Below are positions 26,403 to 34,833 of a DNA stretch of 64,000 bases, piece after piece. The position numbers and the translations under genes are program-made. Source of the stretch: Paracoccus sp. R12_2 (GTDB lineage Bacteria; Pseudomonadota; Alphaproteobacteria; Rhodobacterales; Rhodobacteraceae); the NCBI RefSeq assembly GCF_017744015.1, contig NZ_JAGHRA010000008.1:62001-126000 (forward strand), given 5' to 3'. Each line of letters begins with the position of its first letter. Positions within the stretch are counted from its first letter, which is position 1. The notes below the pieces were generated by a model. That model saw only the letters and a program-made list of their open reading frames with translations, was not told the DNA's origin and ran no database searches.

Positions 26403-27173
26403 CTAGAGGACCGAGATCATCCCGCCGTCGACGAAGATCAACTGACCGCTGACATAGTTCGAGGCATCCGAGGCCAGATAGATCGCCGTGCCGATCAGTT
26501 CATCCGGGCGGCCCCAGCGGCCAGCCGGGGTGCGACCCTTGACCCAGGCATCGAAATCGGGGTTCGAGGTCAGCGCCTCATTCATCTCGGTCAGCATGTA
26601 GCCCGGCCCGATGGCATTGGCCTGAATGCCGTGCGGTGTCCATTCGGCGGCCATGCCCTTGGTCAGCAGCCGGATTCCGCCCTTGGCGACGGTGTAGGGA
26701 ATGACCGTCGCGCGGGCCAGTTCGCTGGTCAGCGACCCGATATTGATGACCTTGCCGCGGCCGCGCGGGATCATCCGTTTCGCCGCCTCGCGACCCAGCA
26801 GGAAGGCGCTGGTCAGGTTGGTGTCGATCACCCGTTGCCAGTCGGCCAGCGACAGTTCGACCATCGGCTGACGATGCTGGATGCCGGCATTGTTCACCAG
26901 AACGTCGATCTCGATCCCTTCGGCGTCCAGATCGCGGAACACGGCTTCGACGGCCTTTTCGTCGGTGACGTCAAAGGCTGCGGCGCGCACGGTCATGCCC
27001 GCATCGCGCATCTCTTGGGCGGCGGCCTCGGTCTTTTCCGGGTCGCGGCCATTGATGACCAGTGCGGCGCCTGCGGCGGCAAAGCCTTCGGCAATGGCGC
27101 GGCCCAGCCCGCGGGTCGAGCCGGTGACAAGGGCGGTGCGGCCGGTCAGGTCGAACAGATTTCTTGTGGTCAT
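26403..27173 (-). CDS. SDR oxidoreductase, gluconate 5-dehydrogenase-like
   Basis: A 256-residue SDR. FDLTGRTALVTGSTRGLGRAIAEGF, VLVNNAG, the catalytic set INIGSLTSELARATVIPYTVAKGG and the end SGQLIFVDGGM match gluconate 5-dehydrogenase/5-ketogluconate reductase (IdnO/Gno type). It would interconvert 5-ketogluconate (or a related keto acid) and gluconate with NAD(P)H. The start codon overlaps the end of the dehydratase gene (ATGA), and a gluconokinase gene in the same module supports a sugar-acid role. Exact substrate not proven. Confidence 0.85.
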   Translation of the reverse strand: MTTRNLFDLTGRTALVTGSTRGLGRAIAEGFAAAGAALVINGRDPEKTEAAAQEMRDAGMTVRAAAFDVTDEKAVEAVFRDLDAEGIEIDVLVNNAGIQHRQPMVELSLADWQRVIDTNLTSAFLLGREAAKRMIPRGRGKVINIGSLTSELARATVIPYTVAKGGIRLLTKGMAAEWTPHGIQANAIGPGYMLTEMNEALTSNPDFDAWVKGRTPAGRWGRPDELIGTAIYLASDASNYVSGQLIFVDGGMISVL

Positions 27174-28375
27174 GCTTTCAACTCCGATTTGCGGACGGTC
27201 AGGTCGCTGCGTTCAAAGACGGCAGGCAGCAGGTCGGTCCCCAGGCCCGGCCCCTGCATCGGCAGGGCGTGGCCGTCGCGGATCACCGGCAATTCGGTGA
27301 CCAGTTCGCGATACCAGCCGTCATAGAAGGCGCGCACAGATTCCTGGATCAGCGTGTTGGGCTGGCTGAACGAGGCGTGGATGGCGGCCACGAACCCGAC
27401 AGGTCCGGTGCAGTCATGCGGCGCGAAGGGGCGGTGATATGTGTCGGCCAGCGCGGCGATCTTGCGACCCTCGGTCAGTCCGCCGGTCCAGCACAGATCG
27501 ACCATCGCGACATGCAGCGCGCCCCGGTCCAGCATGTCCTTGTAGGGAAAGCGCGATCCCAGCGTCTCGCTGGCGCAGACCCAGACATCGGTCGAGGCGG
27601 CATACTCCTCCAACGCCTGCGGGCTGTTCATGCGGATCGGGTCTTCGTACCAGAAGGGCTGATAGGGCTCCAACGCGCGGGCGATCTGCTTGGCGGCGGG
27701 CAGGTTCCACAGCGAATGGAACTCGACCATGATATCCATCTTGTCGCCGACGCGCTTGCGGATCTTCTCGAACGGCTCCAGCGCGGTGCGCATCTGTTCG
27801 GCGGTGATGAACATGCCGCGGTTTTCCTGCGCCGGCGGATCGAAGGGCCAGATCTTCATCGCAGTGATGCCGCTTTCCAGCAGGTTCTCGGCCAGCGCGC
27901 CGGCATCGGTCATGAAGGCGTTCAGATCCTCGTAGGGGCCTTCGGCGCTGCCAAGGTTCCAGGTGTCGACCGGGCGGATATTGTTGCTGCGGACATAGCC
28001 ATAGCCGGCACAGGTGTTGTAGATCCGCAGCCGGTCGCAGTTCAGCCCGCCCAGCAGGTTGTGGACAGGCTGGCCGGTGATCTTGCCGAACAGGTCCCAC
28101 AGCGCGATGTCGATGGCCGAGGCCGCGCGGTATTCCACCCCGGTCGAACTTTGCGCCATCGGCAGGTCGACCATCGCGCGGTTCAGGGCCTCGATCCGGG
28201 TCGGGTCCTTGCCCAGCAGCCGCACGGCCAGGGTATTGTGGATATGCGCCTCGACCGCCTCGGCACCGTAGAATGTCTCGCCCAGGCCGATGCTGCCTTC
28301 GTCAGTATGCAGTCTGACCCACAGCACATTCGAGAATTCCTCGGTGCGCAGCGTCTCTATCGCCGTGATCTTCAC
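27170..28375 (-). CDS. Enolase-superfamily sugar-acid dehydratase (mandelate racemase/muconate lactonizing family)
   Basis: A 401-residue product. The capping domain starts MKITAIETLRTEEFSNVLWVRLHTDEG. The barrel has GITAMKIWPFDPPAQ (catalytic Lys position), DIMVEFHSLWN (metal ligand Glu with a nearby His), WYEDPI (Glu ligand), VCASETLGSR (Glu ligand) and APHDCTGPV (catalytic His position). This is the acid-sugar dehydratase part of the mandelate racemase subgroup. With the SDR, TRAP transporter and gluconokinase it should dehydrate an aldonic acid; which stereoisomer is unknown. It is divergent from the GntR gene. Confidence 0.87.
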   Translation of the reverse strand: MKITAIETLRTEEFSNVLWVRLHTDEGSIGLGETFYGAEAVEAHIHNTLAVRLLGKDPTRIEALNRAMVDLPMAQSSTGVEYRAASAIDIALWDLFGKITGQPVHNLLGGLNCDRLRIYNTCAGYGYVRSNNIRPVDTWNLGSAEGPYEDLNAFMTDAGALAENLLESGITAMKIWPFDPPAQENRGMFITAEQMRTALEPFEKIRKRVGDKMDIMVEFHSLWNLPAAKQIARALEPYQPFWYEDPIRMNSPQALEEYAASTDVWVCASETLGSRFPYKDMLDRGALHVAMVDLCWTGGLTEGRKIAALADTYHRPFAPHDCTGPVGFVAAIHASFSQPNTLIQESVRAFYDGWYRELVTELPVIRDGHALPMQGPGLGTDLLPAVFERSDLTVRKSELKA

Positions 28376-28410
28376 CCTGTGTCCTCCGCTCGGATCGCCA
28401 ACGAATCGCG

Positions 28411-28439
28411 TTGACTTTATAGATATGCTGTGAAATATC
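28411..28439 (+). promoter_or_regulatory. Candidate promoter/operator between dehydratase and GntR genes
   Basis: The 89-bp divergent gap is AT-rich relative to its surroundings. TTGACT (28411-28416) could be a -35 element reading toward the GntR gene, with a weak -10 about 17 bases on. GATAT-N8-ATATC (28422-28426 and 28435-28439) is an inverted repeat at the -10 position that could be the GntR operator controlling both directions. Confidence 0.35.
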
Positions 28440-28464
28440 AGGAAACATCAATAGGAGAGACTTG

Positions 28465-29253
28465 ATGGGGCTTCAAGGCAAAACATCGGAACGACTGAAG
28501 GGGCAGGAAGCCCCTGACAGTGCCGATGCCGCGCTGATGCCGCCATCGGGAGACCTGACCAGCGCCGCCTATGAGCGGATCGAGGAGTTGTTCGTATCCC
28601 TGCGACTTGCCCCCGGGTCGACGTTGCGGACGCAGGATCTGCAGGGGTTGACGGGGCTGGGCCGGACACCTGTCCATCAGGCGGTCAGGCGACTTGCGGC
28701 CGAGACTTTGCTGGATGTGCAGCCGCGAAACGGCCTGCGCGTATCGCCGATCGATCTGACGCGCGAACGCAGGCTTGCCGATCTGCGCCGGGACATGGAC
28801 CGTTTCGTGGTCGCGGCAGTCATATCGGAGATGGAGGGGAACGAACGCGCCCGTCTTTATCACATCATGCGCCGGCTTGAAGAGCAGCAGCCGACGATCA
28901 CGCTGGACCAGTTCAACGTTCTGGACAAGGCCTTCGACCGGCTGATGATCGAGGCTTCGCGCGAACGTTTTCTGGAACGCAGCCTGCGTCCATTGAAGGC
29001 GCTGGGGCGGCGCGCGGGCTTTCTGGACATCAGCAAGGTCAGCGGACAGCAGGGGCTGGAGGAAACGGTCGAGAACCATCTGGCAATCATGCGCGCCGTG
29101 CTTGCGGGCGACGTGGCGCTGGCGCGGACCATGTCGGACCGGCTGGTCGAATTCGGACTGGTCATGCTGGATCGGCTGGAACGCAATATCGATCCGGCGC
29201 TGCTGGATATAAGCTTCGGTCTCGACGAGGGTCCGAGAGGACGGGCGTCCTAG
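28465..29253 (+). CDS. GntR-family transcriptional regulator
   Basis: A 262-residue regulator. A 30-residue polar leader precedes the winged helix: SAAYERIEELFVSLRLAPGSTLRTQDLQGLTGLGRTPVHQAVRRLAAETLLDVQPRNGLRVSP. The helical C-terminal domain (RRDMDRFVVAAVI, ENHLAIMRAVLAGDVALARTMSDRL) resembles the FCD effector domain of the FadR subfamily. It likely senses a sugar acid and regulates both the divergent dehydratase/SDR pair and the TRAP/gluconokinase genes. AGGAGA lies 6 bases before the ATG. Confidence 0.88.
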   Translation: MGLQGKTSERLKGQEAPDSADAALMPPSGDLTSAAYERIEELFVSLRLAPGSTLRTQDLQGLTGLGRTPVHQAVRRLAAETLLDVQPRNGLRVSPIDLTRERRLADLRRDMDRFVVAAVISEMEGNERARLYHIMRRLEEQQPTITLDQFNVLDKAFDRLMIEASRERFLERSLRPLKALGRRAGFLDISKVSGQQGLEETVENHLAIMRAVLAGDVALARTMSDRLVEFGLVMLDRLERNIDPALLDISFGLDEGPRGRAS

Positions 29254-29326
29254 CCCGAATGGGGTGCAGCGGCCATCCGCCACGCCAGACAAATCCAGAA
29301 ACATCTGAAGTACAGGGAGGACTAAG

Positions 29327-30337
29327 ATGAAACTGATCCATGCGGCCACGATGGCCCTTATCCTGACGGCCAGCGGTGTCGCTGCCCAGGAATACAGCTT
29401 CAAGTTCCAGTCGTCGGATCCGGCTGGCAACCCGAACTACGAGTTCCAGAAAGGCTGGACCGAGCTGGTTGCCGAGCGGTCGGACGGCAAGATCCAGATC
29501 GAGATGCTGCCCGTGGGCTCGGTCGTCGAATACAACGAAACGCTGGACGCCGTCGCCGCAGGTATCCTGGACGGTCAGATCTGCGACAGTTCCTACTGGG
29601 CCGGGAAGGACCCGGCTTTCGGCCTGATCTCGAACCCGGTCGGGGCCTGGTCCGATCCCGAACAGATGATCGATTTCGTCGAGAATGGCGGCGGCAAGGA
29701 GATCATGCAGGAACTGCTTGGCAGCTATGGCCTGCACTTCATCGGCGTCTCGACGCCCGGGCTTGAGGCTTTCGTGTCGCGCGTGCCGCTTGAGGGCGTT
29801 GACGACCTGAAGGGCGTCAAGGTCCGCACGCCCGAAGGGCCGATCGCCAACGTGTTCGCGGCGGCCGGTGCCTCGCCGGTGAACCTGCCGTCATCCGAGG
29901 TCTATACGTCGCTGGACAAGGGCGTCGTTGATGCGGCCGATTATTCGGTCTTCTCGGTGAACCAGCAACAGGGCCTGAACGAGACCGCGCCGCATCCGGT
30001 CTATCCCGGCTTCCATTCGCTGCCGCTGGTCGAAGTGTCGATGAACAAGGCGAAGTGGGACGCGCTGCCCGACGATATGAAGACGCTGCTGGAAGATACG
30101 GTAAAGGAATTCCAGCAGACCCAGCTGCAAGGCAACCGTGACGCCGACGAAAAGGCGCTGGCAGAGGCCGAGGCCGATCCCAACATCACGGTTCACAACT
30201 GGTCCGACGAAGAGCGAGCCAAGTTCCGTAAGCTGGGCACCGAGGAATGGCAGAAGATTGCCGGTCAATCGCCGATGGCGCAGCAGGTCTATGACACCCT
30301 GATCGCCTATCTGAACGACAAGGGCATGTTGGAATAA
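29327..30337 (+). CDS. dctP: TRAP transporter substrate-binding protein (DctP family)
   Basis: A 336-residue exported binding protein with signal peptide MKLIHAATMALILTASGVAA. EYSFKFQSSDPAGNPNYEFQKGWTELVAERSDGKIQIEMLPVGSVV and DDLKGVKVRTPEGPIANVFAAAGASPVNLPSSEVYTSL are DctP landmarks; the arginine of KVRTP normally clamps the ligand carboxylate. It should bind an organic or sugar acid for the downstream DctQM permease. A strong terminator-like hairpin follows its stop codon. Confidence 0.92.
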   Translation: MKLIHAATMALILTASGVAAQEYSFKFQSSDPAGNPNYEFQKGWTELVAERSDGKIQIEMLPVGSVVEYNETLDAVAAGILDGQICDSSYWAGKDPAFGLISNPVGAWSDPEQMIDFVENGGGKEIMQELLGSYGLHFIGVSTPGLEAFVSRVPLEGVDDLKGVKVRTPEGPIANVFAAAGASPVNLPSSEVYTSLDKGVVDAADYSVFSVNQQQGLNETAPHPVYPGFHSLPLVEVSMNKAKWDALPDDMKTLLEDTVKEFQQTQLQGNRDADEKALAEAEADPNITVHNWSDEERAKFRKLGTEEWQKIAGQSPMAQQVYDTLIAYLNDKGMLE

Positions 30338-30347
30338 GCCTGTTCAG

Positions 30348-30377
30348 GGCCGCCCCGATTTCGCGGGGCGGCCTTTT
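30348..30377 (+). terminator. Intra-operon terminator/attenuator after dctP
   Basis: GGCCGCCCCG (30348-30357) pairs perfectly with CGGGGCGGCC (30364-30373) around a 6-base ATTTCG loop, and TTTT follows directly. It is a textbook Rho-independent shape placed 10 bases after dctP and before dctQ. It probably lets the binding protein be made in excess over the membrane subunits, or protects the dctP transcript end. Confidence 0.8.
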
Positions 30378-30394
30378 CATTCCGGGGAACGCCC

Positions 30395-30961
30395 ATGACC
30401 GAAGATCATCAACAGATCGACATTGCCGCGATCGGCACGCCCACCAGCCACATCCCGCCTGAATCCGGGCTGATGGGGCGAATGGTGGATCGCATCTCCT
30501 ATGTCTTTGCCGCCGGTATCGTCATCTCGGCCGCCGTGCTTCTGTACGAGGTGTTCATGCGCTATCTGCTGAACAGCCCGACGATCTGGGCGCATGAGAC
30601 GACGGTCTTCCTGTGCGGCCTGGCGTTCACCTTTGGCGGGCTGTACTGCACCAGCCGCAACAGCCATATCCGGGTCGTGCTGATCTATGACGTCCTGCCC
30701 GCGGGCGCGCGCAGGATCTTCGACATCGTGATTTCCGTGATCTCTGCGGTCGCCTCGGGCTTCTTCGCCTATGCCGCATGGCACATGGTCACGCGCGCCG
30801 TCTGGGCGCCGTCGGGCGACATTCGCCTGGAAACGACCGGCAGCGCCTGGAGCCCGCCGACACCCGCACTGATCAAGATCTTCATCTTCGTGATCATGAT
30901 CCTGCTGGTCGTGCAGTTCCTGATCCTTGCCGTGAACTACGCCCGCCGGGCCAAAGGATAA
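30395..30961 (+). CDS. dctQ: TRAP transporter small permease (DctQ family)
   Basis: A 188-residue protein with four hydrophobic segments. VLLYEVFMRYLLNSPTIWAHETTVFLCGLAFTFGGLYCTSRNSHIRVVLIYDVL is the DctQ signature region (RY...P..W..E...; HIRVD-like). It forms a complex with DctM in the inner membrane. It starts 57 bp after dctP, beyond the hairpin, and the DctM start codon lies 7 bases after its stop. Confidence 0.88.
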   Translation: MTEDHQQIDIAAIGTPTSHIPPESGLMGRMVDRISYVFAAGIVISAAVLLYEVFMRYLLNSPTIWAHETTVFLCGLAFTFGGLYCTSRNSHIRVVLIYDVLPAGARRIFDIVISVISAVASGFFAYAAWHMVTRAVWAPSGDIRLETTGSAWSPPTPALIKIFIFVIMILLVVQFLILAVNYARRAKG

Positions 30962-30967
30962 CCAACG

Positions 30968-32287
30968 ATGATCGAGCTTGGATTCAATCTGCAGTCCCTG
31001 GGCATCGAATGGGGCACGGCGGTCATGTTCGGCATGCTGGTCGTGCTGCTTCTGACCGGGATGCCGCTTGCCTTCGTGACGCTGCTGGTCGCGCTGATCT
31101 TCGCGCTGGGGTGGTTCGGCCCGATGTCGATCCCGCTGATCACCAGCCGGGTCTATTCCTTCGTGATGAACTTCGTGTTCGTATCGGTTCCGATGTTCGT
31201 GCTGATGGCAGCGATCCTGGACCGATCCGGGATCGCACGCGACCTGTTCGACGCCATGAAGCTGTTCGCCGGGCGGGTCCGGGGCAGTGTCGCCATCCAG
31301 ACGGTCTTCGTGTCGGTCATCCTTGCAGCCATGTCGGGCATCATCGGCGGCGAGATCGTGCTGCTGGGCCTGCTGGCGCTGCCACAGATGCTGCGGCTTG
31401 GCTACGATCGCAGCCTTGCCATCGGCGTCGTCTGTGCCGGCGGCTCTCTGGGCACCATGATTCCGCCGTCGATCGTGCTGATCATTTATGGGCTGACGGC
31501 CAACGTCTCGATCGGCGACCTGTTCACGGCGTCGTTCCTGCCGGGCTTCATGCTGGCCATGTTCTATTGTGCCTATATCCTGGCGCGCGCCTATCTGACG
31601 CCGGGTGCGGTGCCGGACGTTGATCCGACGCCGGTCCCGCGCGAGGAAAAGATGCGGCTGCTGAAGGGGCTGGCGCTGCCGATCCTTGTGGTCGTGATGG
31701 TGCTGGGGTCGATCTATGGCGGCATCGCATCGGTGACCGAGGCCTCGGCCATCGGTGTCGGCGGGGTGGTGCTGTCCACGATCCTGCGCGGCGAATTCAC
31801 CTATGCACTGCTGAGAGACGCGGCCATTCAGACACTGGCGACGGTCGGCATGATCGTCTGGATCGGCATCGGCGCGACTGCAATCGTCGGCGTCTACAAC
31901 CTCATGGGCGGCGTCGATTTCGTGTCGAACCTCATCACCGGAATTTCGGACAATCCGACGGTGATCGTGCTGGTGATGATGGGCATCCTGTTCATCCTGG
32001 GCGCCTTTCTCGACTGGGTCGGGATCGCGCTTCTGACAATGCCGATCTTTGTGCCGATCATCACCGATCTGGGCATGGACCCGGTCTGGTTCGGCGTTCT
32101 GTTCTGCATGAACATGCAGGTCAGCTTCCTGTCGCCGCCATTCGGCCCCGCAGCCTTCTACCTGAAATCGGTCGCCCCGCCCGATATTTCGCTGGGAATG
32201 ATCTTCCGGTCCCTGTTGCCCTTCATCGCGCTTCAGATATTGGCAGTATCGCTGCTGATCGCGTTTCCGGGCATTACCGGGCGCTGA
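30968..32287 (+). CDS. dctM: TRAP transporter large permease (DctM family)
   Basis: A 439-residue multi-spanning permease. FGMLVVLLLTGMPLAFVTLLVALIF, VFVSVPMFVLMAAILDRSGIARDLFDAM, GGSLGTMIPPSIVLIIYG and LGAFLDWVGIALLTMPIFVPI are typical DctM segments. It carries out sodium-dependent uptake of the ligand delivered by DctP. Full length for the family. Confidence 0.92.
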   Translation: MIELGFNLQSLGIEWGTAVMFGMLVVLLLTGMPLAFVTLLVALIFALGWFGPMSIPLITSRVYSFVMNFVFVSVPMFVLMAAILDRSGIARDLFDAMKLFAGRVRGSVAIQTVFVSVILAAMSGIIGGEIVLLGLLALPQMLRLGYDRSLAIGVVCAGGSLGTMIPPSIVLIIYGLTANVSIGDLFTASFLPGFMLAMFYCAYILARAYLTPGAVPDVDPTPVPREEKMRLLKGLALPILVVVMVLGSIYGGIASVTEASAIGVGGVVLSTILRGEFTYALLRDAAIQTLATVGMIVWIGIGATAIVGVYNLMGGVDFVSNLITGISDNPTVIVLVMMGILFILGAFLDWVGIALLTMPIFVPIITDLGMDPVWFGVLFCMNMQVSFLSPPFGPAAFYLKSVAPPDISLGMIFRSLLPFIALQILAVSLLIAFPGITGR

Positions 32288-32311
32288 ACGAGACCAGAGG
32301 AGAAACCAAGG

Positions 32312-32845
32312 ATGGGCGCCGCTGAACCCAGGACCGTCCCCGCCGGGCTGTGCGTGATGGTCATGGGGCCAAGCGGAGTCGGCAAGTCGACATTCGCCCG
32401 CGCGCTGGCCGATCGGATCGGGGCCGTGTTCATCGAAGGGGACGACTATCATCCGGCTGAAAACCAGGCCGCGATGAGCGCGGGCCGCGCCCTGACCGAC
32501 GAGATGCGGATGCCATGGCTTTCGGCCCTGTCGACCGCGGTCAAGGCGTCCTGCGCGGCCCGGCCGACCGTGTTCACCTGTTCCGCGCTCAAGCGCAGCT
32601 ACCGTGATTTCCTGCGCGAAAGGATCGGCCCGCTGCGGCTGATCATGCTGGAGGCACCGCCAGACCTGATCCGCAAACGCATGTCGGAACGGCAGCATTT
32701 CATGCCGCCCGCGCTGCTGGATTCGCAGATCAGCACGTTGCAGCCACCCTTGCCGCACGAGCGCGCGATCTGTCTGGATATGAGCGATCAGCTTGAAGAT
32801 GTGACCGAAAGGGCGATGGCCGCATTGTTGCAGGCAAAAGCCTGA
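32312..32845 (+). CDS. gntK: Gluconokinase
   Basis: A 177-residue P-loop kinase. Walker A is MGPSGVGKST (residues 18-27), followed by FIEGDDYHPAENQAAMSAGRALTDEMRMPWL, which is diagnostic for GntK-type gluconokinases, then CSALKRSYRDFLR. It phosphorylates gluconate (or a related aldonate) to the 6-phosphate with ATP in the cytoplasm. Last gene of the plus-strand TRAP operon. No Entner-Doudoroff or pentose-phosphate dehydrogenase gene is nearby, so the product enters central metabolism encoded elsewhere. Confidence 0.9.
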   Translation: MGAAEPRTVPAGLCVMVMGPSGVGKSTFARALADRIGAVFIEGDDYHPAENQAAMSAGRALTDEMRMPWLSALSTAVKASCAARPTVFTCSALKRSYRDFLRERIGPLRLIMLEAPPDLIRKRMSERQHFMPPALLDSQISTLQPPLPHERAICLDMSDQLEDVTERAMAALLQAKA

Positions 32846-33205
32846 GAAGAAGTTCTCTGGCGCGAACGCTGCTCGACCGACCAACCGAATAAACGCAGCT
32901 TGCAAGGACCATCCCAGCCTGCTGTGCATTCCGGAACGCGGGGTGTGGTCGCCCAAGGAATATCCCCGCACCGAGATCAATCTGCGCGCGGGATCGACAC
33001 CGTGACTTTCAGACCTGTCCGCGCATTGATCATGTTCATCGTTTCTCCCGCGTCCAGGGTATCCGAGACGATGGCAAGTCCGATGCCCTGACCATCGGAA
33101 CTGTCCAGCCGTTCCGGGCATGACAGCCTCGTTTCCCGTCGCATGAACTGCGGAAGACGAGGCAATTCGACCGACGCGGCGACATGGTCTGCGGTCGCGT
33201 ATCTG
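32846..33205 (-). pseudogene. Gene-poor interval with a C-terminal sensor histidine kinase remnant
   Basis: The 360 bp between gluconokinase and the ThuA gene hold no complete gene. On the minus strand, 32977-33205 reads without interruption into a stop codon and encodes the tail of a PhoQ-like histidine kinase: ...MRRETRLSCPERLDSSD, then the ATP-lid/G2 box GQGIGLAIVSDTLDAG, and TGLKVTVSIPRAD as the last strand. The HisKA domain, N box and G1 box are missing, because the ThuA gene replaces whatever lay upstream. There is no start codon or ribosome-binding site, so I read it as a decayed fragment left by an old deletion or insertion. The remaining 130 bp (32846-32976) show nothing recognisable. 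Confidence 0.6.
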
Positions 33206-33967
33206 TCAGGCGAAACTTGCCGTTCGTTGCTCGCGCTCAGGTGTCAGGGCCGAACGGGCGGCTTCTTTCCCTTCTGCCGCCCAGATCGCACCACGGCGGA
33301 TTATCTCGGTCACCTGCGGCAGTTTCAGGTCGTTCAGTTCGTGACCGATGGAACAGTAGAACACCCGGCCGCGATCCCAGCGGCGGGTCCATGTGATCGG
33401 GATCACCGTTCCCTCGATCCACCACAGGTGATCGCCCGAGAAGGTCGTGGTCGCCAGCACGTTGTTCGACGGGTCTGTCAGCATGTAATATTGTTCGGAC
33501 CGGATGCGGAAACTGCGGATTCCCTGCACCACAGGATGGTCGGGCTGGCAGATGGTCACGTCGTAGTCGATGTAATCCTCGGCCGGTTGCAGGTTGTCGG
33601 GCCAGCCGGGCGGGTGGGCGACGAACTGACCGCCGATCAGGAAATGATAGGTTGGTCGGTCGCGAAATGCGTCTCCCATATGACCGTGCCATCCCGCCAG
33701 TCCGCAGCCTGCTGCGATCAGCTTCAGCAGACCGTCCTCTTGAGACTTCGTCATATTGCCGAATTCCTCGCGATGCCCGGATCGCGCGGATGACCAGATT
33801 GGAGTGATCAGGTCCAGATCCGCCAGATCATCTGGACGCTCCAGCGGTTCCAGCGTGTCGAAGACGACCACCTCGAACCCGTTCGCTTCCAGAAGTGTCT
33901 TGTACCAGTCTGCGAAATCGGTTGGTGCGTGGCCTTCCCATCCGCCCACGAAAAGTGCGGCCTTCAT
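33206..33967 (-). CDS. ThuA-like (trehalose utilisation domain) protein
   Basis: A 253-residue ThuA-domain protein of the class I glutamine amidotransferase-like fold. KAALFVGGWEGHAPTDFADWYKTLLEANGFEVVVFDTL, GLAGWHGHMGDAF, the YDVTICQPDHPVVQGI segment and TWTRRWDRGRVFYCSIGHE fit the family. ThuA proteins act in disaccharide or sugar metabolism, but their chemistry is not firmly settled. It is the last gene of the minus-strand sugar ABC operon and overlaps the dehydrogenase gene by ATGA. Confidence 0.85.
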   Translation of the reverse strand: MKAALFVGGWEGHAPTDFADWYKTLLEANGFEVVVFDTLEPLERPDDLADLDLITPIWSSARSGHREEFGNMTKSQEDGLLKLIAAGCGLAGWHGHMGDAFRDRPTYHFLIGGQFVAHPPGWPDNLQPAEDYIDYDVTICQPDHPVVQGIRSFRIRSEQYYMLTDPSNNVLATTTFSGDHLWWIEGTVIPITWTRRWDRGRVFYCSIGHELNDLKLPQVTEIIRRGAIWAAEGKEAARSALTPEREQRTASFA

Positions 33968-34833
33968 GTCGGCTCCTTCCTGATGAAATCCAGAATCGCG
34001 GCCATGTCGCGCGCGCCATAGCCCTTGGTTTCTGCGCGTCGCAGCATGTCCAGCGTCACCTGTCCCTGCGGCATCGACGTGCCAAGACTGGCTGCCAGCG
34101 CGGCCGTCACCTCCATGTCCTTGCGCGCCAGCGCAACGGTGAAGGTGACGTCATGCGCGGTCTCGTCCAGATACAGCGGCCGTCTGTAGGACAGCATCGG
34201 CGCGGCGGCGGCACTGTTCTCGATCACGTCGAAGGCGGTCGCAGGCGCGATACCCGCCGCTTCGGCCAAGGTCATGGCTTCGGCCAGCGTTTGATTGATG
34301 CCGTGGATCAGCGAATTCACGGCAAGCTTCATCACCGCGCCTGCGCCGGAACTGCCCAGGCAGATCGTGTGACGACCCATTGCGTTAAGAACCGGCATCA
34401 GCGGCCTGGCCTGATCGTCGGTGCAGCCGGCCATGATCAGCAGCTGTGCATCCGCCGCCGCCTGCGTGGCGCCCGACACCGGCGCGTCGACCACCAGCGT
34501 GCTGGACGGGGCGGTTTCGACCAGTTCCGCAATATGCGATGGGCTCATCGTGCCCATTTCAATGAAGATCTGCGCGCCGCGACCTGAAAACAGCCCCGCC
34601 TGACCAGCATGAACCTTATGCGACGAGGCATCGTCCGCCAACATGGTGACCACGATCTGGGTCTCCGCGGCCAGGGCCGCAGGCGTCGCGGCCGTCCTGC
34701 ATCCCAGTGCTTGGGCCAGGTCGCGCGCCTTGCCGGCCGAGCGGTTCCACAGCGTCAGATCATGCCCTGCAAGCGCCAGATTCCGGACCATGCAGGCGCC
34801 CATCCGTCCCAGACCGGCGAAACCTATCCGCAT
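33964..34833 (-). CDS. 3-hydroxyisobutyrate dehydrogenase-family NAD(P)-dependent oxidoreductase
   Basis: A 289-residue beta-hydroxyacid dehydrogenase. The cofactor motif is RIGFAGLGRMGACMVRNLALAGHDLTLWNRS, the substrate motif is VDAPVSGATQAA, and the catalytic lysine is in GAGAVMKLAVNSLI. The arginine in WNRS favours NADP. Family members oxidise 3-hydroxy acids or reduce tartronate semialdehyde and succinate semialdehyde. I chose the ATG at 34833, which overlaps the ATPase stop codon; the longer reading extends back into the ATPase gene. It may process a product of the sugar imported by the same operon. Confidence 0.88.
   Translation of the reverse strand: MRIGFAGLGRMGACMVRNLALAGHDLTLWNRSAGKARDLAQALGCRTAATPAALAAETQIVVTMLADDASSHKVHAGQAGLFSGRGAQIFIEMGTMSPSHIAELVETAPSSTLVVDAPVSGATQAAADAQLLIMAGCTDDQARPLMPVLNAMGRHTICLGSSGAGAVMKLAVNSLIHGINQTLAEAMTLAEAAGIAPATAFDVIENSAAAAPMLSYRRPLYLDETAHDVTFTVALARKDMEVTAALAASLGTSMPQGQVTLDMLRRAETKGYGARDMAAILDFIRKEPT

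Noticed and set aside
30377..33121. 914-codon open frame on the minus strand
   Set aside because: It is antisense to dctQ, dctM and gntK; its sequence is polar, repetitive in His/Asp/Arg and shows no domain.
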